Shown here: positions 17,585 to 27,500 of the stretch, piece after piece
Numbering within the stretch: the stretch's first letter is position 1
Layout: every line of letters starts with the position of its first letter
NCBI GenBank assembly: GCA_016946835.1
Contig: JACVTC010000040.1
Location: forward strand, 1 to 27,500
Direction: 5' to 3'
Length of the DNA: 27,500 nt
Source of the DNA: Neocallimastix lanati (nom. inval.)
Lineage: Eukaryota > Neocallimastigomycota > Neocallimastigomycetes > Neocallimastigales > Neocallimastigaceae
The notes under the pieces: model-generated
What the model was told of the DNA's origin: nothing
Databases searched by the model: none
The model's input: the letters and a program-made list of their open reading frames with translations, nothing else
Program-made: the position numbers and the translations under genes

Positions 17585-17603
17585 GAGTTGAGATCTCTTA
17601 ATC
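17585..17603 (-). other. Primer-binding site relic of the old copia element
   Basis: The plus strand reads TTGAGATCTCTTAATC before a degenerate LTR edge. It matches the 13-base tRNA-Lys(CUU) anticodon-arm sequence at 6004-6016 apart from one inserted T. Confidence 0.55.
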
Positions 17604-17640
17604 TAATAATATTTATTTTAATATTTAAAATTTATTTATA

Positions 17641-17963
<323 letters not shown>

Positions 17964-17985
17964 CTAAATAACTGTATTTATATTT

Positions 17986-18075
17986 ATATTTTTATTATAA
18001 ACTATTTTAAAGTAAATTTATGCATTTTCCTATAAGAAAAAAAAATTTACTTCAAAATAGTTTATAATAAAATAT
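17986..18075. repeat. Near-perfect inverted repeat, arms 33-34 bp, spacer 23 bp
   Basis: Left arm 17986-18019 and right arm 18043-18075 are complementary except for one mismatch and one missing base. The spacer holds TGCATTTTCC. An RNA from either strand would fold into a long hairpin. It might be a small foldback element, but no target duplication was found. Confidence 0.8.
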
Positions 18076-20235
18076 AAAATTATTATAAAGTATTAAATAG
18101 TTTCATTATTCATTGATATTATCTAAATAAAATTCAATTTTAATATATCTTTTAAACCAAAAAAGAAAAAAAAAAATTGTTTCTTCTTTATAAGAAAATG
18201 AAAGGATATTGTTTTATAGTTTATTTAAAAAATTAAATGCATATATTATTATTTTATAAATTAGAATAATTAAAAACTAAAATATATATATTTATAGTTT
18301 ACAAAATATAATATATTATTTATATTATTAAAATATGATTTATACTACATGATTAAATGATAATATAATCTATTGTTTTACATTTTAACATTTTAAAATA
18401 TGGTAATCAATAACATATGTACAATTTTAACTACATATTTTACATATTAATGGTAATCTTTACATATTAAACTTGTTTTTTTATATAATTTATAAATTTT
18501 CCATATCAACTTCAAAAAAAAAAAAAAAAAAAATTCTTTTTTATATATATAAAATTATCATAATTAACATAATAACAATTTTTTAAATAAAAAAAAAAAA
18601 ATTCTATATTTATTATGCTCTTTTTAATATTTATGAAATAATTTTATTAAAAATTTACTCTATCAAATGTGATTTATACACAAATAAAATAAAATTAATA
18701 ATATCTAAAAAATAATATATATATATATATATATAAAGTATTTTTTGGAATCATAGCATTACTATTTATTATTATTAAATAATAATAATAATAATAATAA
18801 AACATATAGAGATATTATCATTTATCATCTAAAATAATAAATTAAATAAATTTATATTAAGATAATTTTATAAAATATATATATAATATTTTAATATGTC
18901 ATAAGACGCTTTTCAACAAGATTATTTTAGTTATTTAAAAATTAAAAATAATATTTCATTAAAATAATAAATGAAATCCCTATTAATTTATTAATTATTT
19001 TATCTTATAAACTAAAAAATAAAAAATAAGAAATAAAAAAAAATAAAAAGTTATGATAGAATATATAATTATTTTAATTTAAGTTTAAAAAGTAATAATT
19101 GAATTAGTATATTTTATACATCTTTGGTCTTAAAGTTCTTCTATTATTAAATTAATTATAATTATAAATATTGGTTAACTGCTTACATCCTTGTGATATA
19201 TTTCAAAAAAAACATAAATTAAAAAAAAAATAAATAATAATAATAATAATAAATAAATAAATAATAAATAAATATATAAATAAATAATTATTATTATTAC
19301 AATTATAATTATTTAATAAATATATTTATTTTTTTAAATAAAATTAATTTATTCAATTAAAGCATTTCTTCATATATTTTATTGATCAAGTGTTACCGAA
19401 GCATTGGTATCACATGTTATATATATCTAATCTAACATATATTAGTTTTTTCTTTTTATTAATATTAATTATGATTTTTTTTTTTTTTTATTAATACACG
19501 AATATAAAAAATTTATTAATACTACAAATATTTAATTATTAATAATAAAATTTTATTTATATTAAATATTTGATATATATAATATTAAATTATTTAATTA
19601 GAAAAAAAATTAATAACAAATTATATTACTTTATAATTCTTTTAATTAATTTAATATAGATTACCAGGAATTATTATTAAATTATTTAAAGTCATGTATA
19701 TGTATTATTCTGAATTTTTTTTTTTTATATTATTTGTTTTATACACTTTTTATAATTTTTAATTTTTATTAAGATAAAAAAAAAAATTTTTTTTTTTTTA
19801 TAGAAAAGTGTAAAAGTAATTAGTAATAAATTATATATTTTATTATTAAATATATAAAATCTAATTATAATAGAATCGAAAATAAAAGAAGAAAGGATAT
19901 TTTTATATATTATTATAATTATATCTTTTTAAATAAAATAAATTCATACTTATCTTTTTTTTTTTTCAAAAAATCAATTAAATTTTAGTTTTTCTTATTT
20001 ATATATATATATTCAAATTTTTAATTTTTAGAAAAAAATATATATTATAGTATATATATTATTTATAATAATAATAATAATAATAATAAAAAGAAAAAAA
20101 AAAAAAGAAAAAACTTTTATAAAGAATATATTATCTTTATCATACCTTAATCATAAATTTTTTTTATTATTACAATACCATATTATTTATTTTTTAATTT
20201 AATTTAATACTACTAATCTTATATAATATTTCAAA
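18076..20235. other. Gene-free intergenic stretch upstream of the RING gene
   Basis: About 2.1 kb of nearly pure A+T with homopolymers, TA runs (18717-18735), an AAT run (18778-18800) and an AATAA-type run near 19233-19265. The few more complex patches (about 19105-19200 and 19380-19440) show no open frame. The promoter of the RING gene must lie at its right end; no specific box can be singled out. Confidence 0.6.
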
Positions 20236-21521
20236 ATGTCAAATAATGATAGTAATAAATCACTGAATTTAAATGCCACTGAATTTGTACCAAAAAATTT
20301 ATCCTCAAAAAATAGAGAAGATAAACCTAAAAGATACAATAATAGAAATAAAAATAACAATAATAATAATAACAATAATAATAATAGAAATAATAGTGGA
20401 AATAATGGTAATAATAATATATATTAATAATTGTTTTTAATAATAATATTGATATAATAAATTATGAAATTGAATTTATTAAAAATTATTAAAAAATAAT
20501 TTATCAATAGTTAATACTATTAAAATATACCAATAAAATATCATAATCTTTATACTAATGATGTATAAATGAATTATTTATATTAAATATTTAAAATTAA
20601 AATTATTATATATATTAATAGGCCATAGATATGGAGGATACAACAATAAAAATAAAAACAATAATAATAGAAGACAAAATAGAAATCAGTATCAACAATC
20701 TTCTTTAAACCAATCTTCAACTCAATCTTTAGAAGTAAATTTAAATTTTTAGAATTAACTATTATTTTTAATATATATATATATATAATCTTCTATTTAT
20801 TATCTTTTATATAAGAATAATTATAATAGAAAATTATTTTCATATAAACATTACTTTTAATTATTAAAATATTAATAATAAAATTTATTAAATATATTCT
20901 ATTATATAATAAAAATTTCATTATATATAAAAGATTGATGGACCAAGAAACAGAAGAGGTGAAGTTGAATTAACTAATTTAATCAACTTCACATTTCCTG
21001 CTCGTCAAAATAATAATCATACAGTTCATTATCATAGAAAAAAAAAGGTTTCTTATGAACCTTTTAACAAACAACGTTTCATTAATTCAAAGTAAATGAA
21101 ATAAAATTTTATTATACCAAATAGATATTTCAACAATATTTAAATATATATATATATAATATTTGAAAATCTATTACAAATGCAATATTCATGTTATAAA
21201 TAACTTTTTTTTAACATTGTTTGATTTGTATATTAATTATAATGAAAAGTTATCAATTTATTTTGAAATCTGATAAAAATTATGAAAAACATTTACAAGA
21301 TCCTGATGCATTTATTGAATGGGATAATATTCAACAAGTTGTAGGTTTCACTATTATTATTTTTTATTATTATTATTATTATTATTATAAATATTAGATA
21401 TTAATTATTAATTATATTTGTAAAATTAATATTGATAAAGATAATTCCAACCGCAGAAATTCCTTCATGTCCCATTTGCTTAAATAAACCTATTGTTGGA
21501 AAAGTTACTAATTGTGGTATG

Positions 21522-21558
<37 letters not shown>

Positions 21559-24318
21559 ATAGTAAAGTTAATATAATATATAAAATATATTTTTAAAATA
21601 AAAAAAATAATTATTAATATTTCCTCTAATAATAAACTTTTTTTTTTTTTTAATTTAAAAAAATATATATATATTAAAGGCCATTGTTTCTGTTATCCTT
21701 GTATTTTACATTATTTAAAAGTGGATTCAAAAGAAAAATACAAATCTTGTCCATTATGTCAAGATATTATTACTGAACGTTCTTTAAAGTATGTAAGATT
21801 CAGAGAAGTTGAAAAAATTAAACCCGACCCAAATAAAAGAATTGAATTCAAATTAATGAAAAGAAAAATGGTAAAAAAAAAAAAATAAAAAATAAAAAAT
21901 AAAATAAAATAAAATAAAATAAAAAAATAATAAAAATAATAAAAATAATAAAAATAATAATTACTAAGTTATTATTATAACTATATTGCTATTAAATAAT
22001 CATTAAATAATTAATTAATAAATATATATATTATTTTATTATTTATTATTAATTTATTATAAATAATATATATATATATATTAATATTATCAAATATTAT
22101 AATTATTTAAAATTTAACATTAAAACAATAAATAAATAAATAAATAAAATAATAATAAAAATAAAAATAAAAAATATATATATATATCTTAGGGTACCTC
22201 ATTAGCTATTCCAAAATCAACTATAATAAATAATATTTTAAGAATGCCAAGACCAAATCAAACAGATTTATTACCTTTTGCCAAGTTATTCTATGCTTCA
22301 TCTAGTTATATCAAAAATGAAATTATTTTACCAGCTTATCATGATCTTCAAGAATATCTTCGTGAGGTTGAATCTGAAGAAAAAGCTGCTCGACTTTCAA
22401 ATATAATTATTGTATCTGAAATACCTTATATTCAAATGGCAATTAAAAAAGTTGTTGAAGAATCTAAAATCTATCCAGACATTAATATTGAGGAGGCTCT
22501 TAAACTTTTAAGTCAGGAAGAAAAAAAGGAAATCTTTAAGGATACTTATGCTTCAAAAATTGCAGGAAAATCAAATGAAAGTACTGCCGAAACTACAAAA
22601 TCAACAAATACAGCTAGATCAAAATCAGAAACGACCGAAAATAAAAAACAAACTATTAAACAATGGGGTAAGGAAATGAATTTAGAAGAAAAAAAATATC
22701 AAGAAAAGAAATTAAAAGAAGGTGGTTTTGAACCAGCTTTTTCAGATGATGAAGAGAACGAATCAGATAAAATAACCAAGGAAAAATCTAAAAATAAAAA
22801 ATCAAATAACGGTTTTGATGGTGAATTTATTCTTAATAATAATAACTTTTATCAAAGCTATAGTGATGAAAGTTTAAATGAAATAAAAGAAGAAGAAGGA
22901 AAAGAAGGTAAAATCAATAATAAAAATGATGAAAAAAAAGAAAAAGAATCTACATTTAGTCAAGTTATACATAATGAAAATGAAGATGGTAGTAGTGATA
23001 ATAGTGATAATATATATTACTTTTATCAACTAGCAGATGGTCAACATTACTATCTTCATCCACTCTGTAATAAAATTTTAAAATATGAATATGGTGATTA
23101 TTCAAATTTCCCAGAAACTATAAGTTGTCGTTTATTAAGTTTAGAAGAATCTACAATTAATGAAGATATGAGAAAAAGATTTAAGTATCTTAGTCATTTA
23201 CCATTAACATGTGATATTGTTTTATGTGAAATCTATTTAAGTGATATTGTTTCTTCTGCAACCTTTAAAAAATTTAAACGTAAATATTATATATATATAT
23301 ATCAATTTTTTTTTAAAAATAATATATTATTTTATAATCTAATATAATAAATGAAATGAAATGTTAAGGAATAAAAAAAAAAAAAAAAAAAAAAAAGCAT
23401 ATATAATTAATACGATTACTAAAATTACTAAAATTATTACTATATATATGATATAAATATATATAAATTTATATATATTAAAAATTTAGCTGAAATAACT
23501 CAACTTTCAAAAAAGAGACAACAAAAATTAGCAAAAGAAAAACCAAGAAATAAAGATAATAATCTAAAAAATGAATGGATGAATTTGTATAAATCATTAG
23601 AAACTTCATCAAATGTAGATGATAATAATAGAAGTCAACCTTTACTTTATGAACCAGTAAATGATAGTTTATTATATTCAGGTAATAATAAAAAGAAAAG
23701 TGATAATAATTCACAAGATTTTGTTCCAGCTGCTCTTTCTCAAGAGGCAATTGATTTCTTAAAGAATCAACAAAAGAAAAAGGCTGCAAATTCTTTTGCA
23801 AAAATTGCTTCTTCTTCATCTTCTTCCACTAATGTTACCTTTTCACCATGGCAAGGTAAAAAATCAACTACTACCCCAAAAAAGAAGAATTTAATGGTCA
23901 ATGGTAATGAATGGGTTGTAAGCAAAGATAGTGGTTGGTCACTTGATTTTGATGAATTAGTAGATGATGATGATGAAACTAGTAAAAAACAAAAAGAATT
24001 AACTATTTCTGATATTATTAATAGTTCTAAAAATAAGAATAAGAATAAAGGTAAAGGTAAAGATAAGGATAAGGATAATAATAAAGATAGTAAAAGTAAT
24101 GAATCACAACAATCAAATACCACCACTACTATTATTGAAAATCCATCCGAAGAAGATGTAGAATCAACAGATAAAACAAATGAAAATAATAAGGGAAAAG
24201 AAGAAGTAGATGCTGCTACTCCTTCCATAGAAGAATCTTCTTCGAAAAATAATGGAAAATTAGGTAAAAAGAAATCTAAAAAAGTCATTATGATTAGTAA
24301 CGGTGGACAAAGAAGAAG

Positions 24319-24325
<7 letters not shown>
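20236..24325 (+). CDS. RNF10/Mag2-type RING E3 ubiquitin ligase, eight exons
   Basis: Exons: 20236-20407, 20622-20734, 20934-21091, 21250-21340, 21441-21516, 21680-21870, 22193-23279, 23490-24325. All introns are GT-AG and phases agree, giving 907 residues. An Asn-rich N-terminus (residues 40-60, 75-85) leads to the conserved NLINFTFPARQ block. The RING finger has Cys 188, 191, 203, His 205, Cys 208, 211, 227 and 230 (CPIC...CGHCFCYPC...CPLC). The conserved RNF10 segments then follow: LPFAKLFYASSSYI, RKRFKYLSHLPLTCDIVLCEI and the basic KKRQQKLAKEK helix. The C-terminus is Ser/Lys/Asp-rich and ends in RRRY. RNF10 and yeast Mag2 ubiquitinate 40S ribosomal proteins during quality control. The start is the first ATG. 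Splice sites are read by eye. Confidence 0.9.
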
Positions 24326-24376
<51 letters not shown>

Positions 24377-24648
24377 TTTCCTTGTATTAATACTTTAATT
24401 AATTCTTTCCTATAATTTATTTATACTCTGTTATTTTTTTTTGTTGTTGTTTTTTTTTTTTTTTTTGTTTTATTTATTTTATTTTTTTATTTTTATTTTT
24501 ATTTTGTAGTATTGTTATTATAATTATTAACAATATATATATATATATATTCTATTCTTTCTCTTTTTTTTTTTTTCCTTTTTTTTTTTTTGGCATTATT
24601 ATTTTTTTTTCCATTATTCAATTATCTTAATAATCTATTTATATATCA

Positions 24649-24653
<5 letters not shown>
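24326..24653. other. 3' flank of the RING gene
   Basis: A run of 47 A (24328-24374) directly follows the stop codon; T-rich sequence and a TA microsatellite (about 24533-24550) follow. No gene seen. The poly(A) run is genomic. Confidence 0.6.
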
Positions 24654-24690
<37 letters not shown>

Positions 24691-24910
24691 TATTATTAAT
24701 TACGTATATACTTTTTTTTTTTTTTTTCATACATTTCGTACTTTTATATATATATATACTTAAATTATGTTAAATATTATATCAATTTAAATATATATAT
24801 ATATATTTTATATTTTATATAGTATAAAAAAAAATTCTTTTCTTTTCCTATTTTTAGTATCATAAATTTATAATTTTTAGAATAGAATAAGAAAGAAAGA
24901 GAGTTAATAA

Positions 24911-24954
<44 letters not shown>

Positions 24955-25174
24955 TATTATTAATTACGTATATACTTTTTTTTTTTTTTTCATACATTTC
25001 GTACTTTTATATATATATATACTTAAATTATGTTAAATATTATATCAATTTAAATATATATATATATATTTTATATTTTATATAGTATAAAAAAAAATTC
25101 TTTTCTTTTCCTATTTTTAGTATCATAAATTTATAATTTTTAGAATAGAATAAGAAAGAAAGAGAGTTAATAAA

Positions 25175-25203
<29 letters not shown>
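24654..25203. repeat. Tandem duplication: two 225-bp copies separated and flanked by poly(A) runs
   Basis: The body at 24688-24912 recurs at 24952-25175, differing only by one T in a T run (period 264 bp). The pattern is A34-body-A39-body-A28. Near-identity means a recent event, most simply unequal exchange or slippage between the poly(A) runs. Confidence 0.93.
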
Positions 25204-25206
<3 letters not shown>

Positions 25207-25292
25207 AAGCAAACATAATAAACATAAATATGAAATAAAATAAAAATATAAAAATATATATATAAAAAATAAATAAATAAATAAATGAATAA

Positions 25293-25337
<45 letters not shown>

Positions 25338-25935
25338 ATATAATTTCAAAATAAAAGTAATAATAATCCTAACAAAATCGACTACATTACCTTTAATTTT
25401 TTAATTATTTCATAATAATAATTTTTTTTTTTTATTTCCATTAAAGTTTATATATATTATTTTATATATTATAATTTTTTTTTCTACTTTCGTACTTTTT
25501 TAGTATTTATATACTAACATATAATAATAATAATAATAAGAAGAAGAAGAAAAAGAAAAAATAAAAAAAAAAAAAATATTATTACTATTTTTTTTTTGGT
25601 TAGCTTTAATTTTTATTCTATTTTTTTATTTTTGAAGTCATAATGATCTATGATCTAATTATTATTTAAATAGGTAGTACAATCTGTTTCTCATACTATA
25701 TTAATATAGTAACAAAAAATATATATATATATTAAAAAGAATAAGTGGCTTTAAAAAGTAAAATTCTTCTACATTTGAAATTTTTTTAATTTTAAAATAA
25801 AACTTTTCGGCGCAGCAACTAACAATAATAAATATATAACAAATTTTATATTAACAATAGAATTATAATATATTTAAAAAAAATATTTTACATTTAATAA
25901 CAAATATATATTTTTTTAATTTATATTCCATTGCG

Positions 25936-25966
<31 letters not shown>

Positions 25967-26016
25967 TAAAGTAATTATTTATATATATATATCACTTTTA
26001 AAAAAAAAAAAAAAAA
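25204..26016. other. Intergenic stretch upstream of the prefoldin gene
   Basis: A+T-rich with homopolymers, including a 37-A run (about 25298-25334) and AAT/AAG runs near 25522-25550. The only G+C patches are CTTTTCGGCGCAGCAAC at about 25802-25818 and ATTGCGG at about 25930. They could mark the promoter or 5' untranslated region of the next gene, which is a guess. No coding sequence is seen. Confidence 0.5.
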
Positions 26017-26133
26017 ATGTCTACAACTGAAAAAGATACACCAACTACAACTGTTATTGATCTTGCTCAACTCCCTTTAGAGCAACTTCAAGCAGTTAGA
26101 CAACAAATTGAAGAGGTAAACTAATTCTTTTAA

Positions 26134-26185
<52 letters not shown>

Positions 26186-27500
26186 TATAATAGTTTTCTT
26201 TTTTTTTCTTTTCTTTTCATTACTTTTTTTTTTTTTATTTTTGTCCAATAATTATTATTACTATTATAATTATATCAAAACTCTTTGCATAAAATACAAT
26301 AAAAATTAAAAATAAAATAAAATAAAATAAAAATATAATATAATAAAAAGTTTTCCATAAAATTGAAAAGAAATATTGTAATATAAAATTAATAATGTAT
26401 ATTCAATCTTTATGAAATAGCTTGTGGATTTTTCTTTATTTAAACAGTAAATCGCATTAATAATTATAATTCTTTATAATTATTTCAGTTTTTATTATTT
26501 TATTTTTTTTTTCTAACTAAAAAAAAAAAAAAAAAAAAAAAAAAAACTAAATAAATAAATATTCAATATAATATAAATATAACTAATATAAATAATAATC
26601 ATTTTTTAAAAAATGGATGATTTAAACTCGATTTCCTCAAATAACTTTTATAATTAATAATAATAATAAAAAAAAAAAAAAAAAAAAAAAATATTTAAAA
26701 TATATAATTTAAAATTAATTATATTGAAAAACTTTGCAATATTTATTATTTAAACCTTTAAAAAATAAAAATTATATATAATTTTGATTTAGTATAATAA
26801 AAAATTAATTAAAATTATTGTAATAAATTATCTTTTTGAATAATGAAAAGAGTATTTATTTTTTAAGTTGAAATAAGCATTTATAAATCTTTTTACTAAT
26901 AAATTATTTTTATTTATTTTATATATAATAAATTTATTATACAATATTTAAATTAAAAAAACTATCTTATTAAATCAGGAAATTCAACATTTGACTGAAT
27001 CTTATTCTGCTTTAAAATTAGCTCAAACTAAATTCAATACTAATATTGATTGTATTAACACTGTAAAAAAAATAGATGAAGGTAGATAATACATCAATCA
27101 ATTATATTAAAAATAATTTTAATTTTAAATATATATATTATATATATTAAATGTTCTCATTAACAAATATAAATTATAATTGTAATTATAATTTTTATTA
27201 AATTTCAAATAGGAAATAACATTCTTGTTCCACTTACTGTTTCTATATCCTTTATATATTTTTATATTATATATACAATTTTATTACACTTAACAAAGTT
27301 TAAATATATATATACGTAACAATATTACCTTAACTTTTATATTATTTTATTATATATATGTATATTATTATTATTATTATTATTGTTATTATTATTATTA
27401 TTATTATTATTTGGATGCTCTTACTTATATGTTCCAGGTCAATTAGTTAACAAAGATAAATTAATTGTTGATGTTGGTACTGGTTACTATGTTGAAAAGG
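26017..27500 (+). CDS. GIM5: Prefoldin subunit 5 (GIM5/PFDN5), 5' part, cut by window end
   Basis: Exons: 26017-26115, 26979-27081, 27213-27244, 27425-27500 (continues beyond the window). The encoded 125 or so residues begin with an acidic/Thr-rich tail, then the N-terminal coiled coil (DLAQLPLEQLQAVRQQIEE, IQHLTESYSALKLAQTKF) and the conserved core VPLTVS-LYVPGQL...LIVDVGTGYYVEK, which is diagnostic for the alpha-type prefoldin subunit 5. Prefoldin is the cytosolic hexamer that hands nascent actin and tubulin to the CCT chaperonin. Introns 1 and 2 are GT-AG (863 and 131 bp). Intron 3 must be AT-AC to keep the strongly conserved S-LYVPG junction. The ATG follows a 19-A run. The symbol follows the yeast name. 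Confidence 0.92.
26116..26978 (+). other. Intron 1 of the prefoldin gene (863 bp)
   Basis: GT-AG ends, ending AAATCAG before exon 2. It contains a T14 run directly followed by an A31 run (about 26135-26181), which could fold into a homopolymer hairpin, and further A runs. It is several times longer than the other introns here. No gene or RNA is seen in it. Confidence 0.85.
27245..27424 (+). other. AT-AC intron with U12-type 5' splice site
   Basis: The intron begins ATATCCTTT, a perfect match to the U12-type 5' splice consensus, and ends TCTTAC. These ends join codons for Val-Ser to Leu-Tyr-Val-Pro-Gly in phase, exactly as in prefoldin 5 of other eukaryotes. No GT-AG pair does so: there is no GT after TCT in the right phase and no AG before TTATATGTTCC. 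A good U12 branch-site match, CCTTAAC (27328-27334), lies 91 bases before the 3' end, separated by an ATT microsatellite. Confidence 0.8.

Larger units (their letters stand above)
16340..17640 (-). mobile_element. Old, degenerate copia relic with internal deletion
   Basis: The minus strand keeps copia parts in proper order: primer-binding site (17590-17603), Gag N-terminus and capsid (about 17551-17160), an integrase core fragment (about 17150-16975), then RT fragments (about 16900-16345). It resembles the intact-LTR copia at 1-6336 but is well diverged. Stops, frameshifts and A/T-run insertions are frequent. LTRs can no longer be bounded; the 5' LTR would begin at about 17604 on the plus strand. 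Confidence 0.85.

Noticed and set aside
23478-24288. Minus-strand open frames of 113 and 173 residues
   Set aside because: They lie antisense to exon 8 of the RNF10-like gene and consist of complementary low-complexity sequence (Leu/Phe/Ser runs).
27425-27446. GT-AG alternative for prefoldin intron 3 using the AG in TTCCAG
   Set aside because: It would remove the conserved Leu-Tyr-Val-Pro residues and, joined after Ser in phase, lead at once to a stop codon.

Overview
The window is eukaryotic nuclear DNA. It is extremely A+T-rich, full of homopolymers and ATT/TTTA/TA microsatellites. Its two host genes have many short GT-AG introns, their proteins carry Asn runs, and both Ty1/copia and Ty3/gypsy LTR retrotransposons are present. 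This combination best fits an anaerobic gut fungus (Neocallimastigomycota); the phylum is inferred from composition and gene style, not proven.

Layout. 1-6336: a Ty1/copia element on the minus strand. Its LTRs differ by one base, but its gag-pol is split by several frame breaks. 6337-6409: an ATT microsatellite. 6410-6705 and 13727-14143: two halves of one unidentified coding sequence, split by nested insertions. The first insertion is an initiator tRNA-Met unit with a 38-A tail and a 13-bp target duplication. The second is a Ty3/gypsy element (6706-13581, minus strand) that landed 10-14 bp upstream of that tRNA. The gypsy element looks intact: identical 737-bp LTRs, gag, full-length pol, and a gag-pol junction with a textbook -1 frameshift signal (slippery heptamer, 8-nt spacer, H-type pseudoknot).

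14144-17640 is a graveyard: a 266-bp ATT repeat, a chromovirus-like RT scrap, a TAG-rich repeat, an unrecognised decayed plus-strand coding relic, and an older copia relic with a large internal deletion. Both copia elements keep a primer-binding site that looks complementary to the anticodon arm of tRNA-Lys(CUU), not to a tRNA 3' end. 17640-20235 is gene-free and holds a 145-bp TTTA array and a 34-bp inverted repeat.

20236-24325 is an eight-exon gene for an RNF10/Mag2-type RING E3 ligase. After a gap with a tandemly duplicated 225-bp block, 26017-27500 holds the 5' part of a prefoldin subunit 5 (GIM5/PFDN5) gene. Its third intron has AT-AC ends and a perfect U12-type 5' splice site, pointing to a minor spliceosome. 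The two host genes are ordinary housekeeping functions (ribosome-associated ubiquitination, tubulin/actin folding). The mobile elements dominate the first 18 kb and act on one another: tRNA retrocopy first, then the tRNA-seeking gypsy element.
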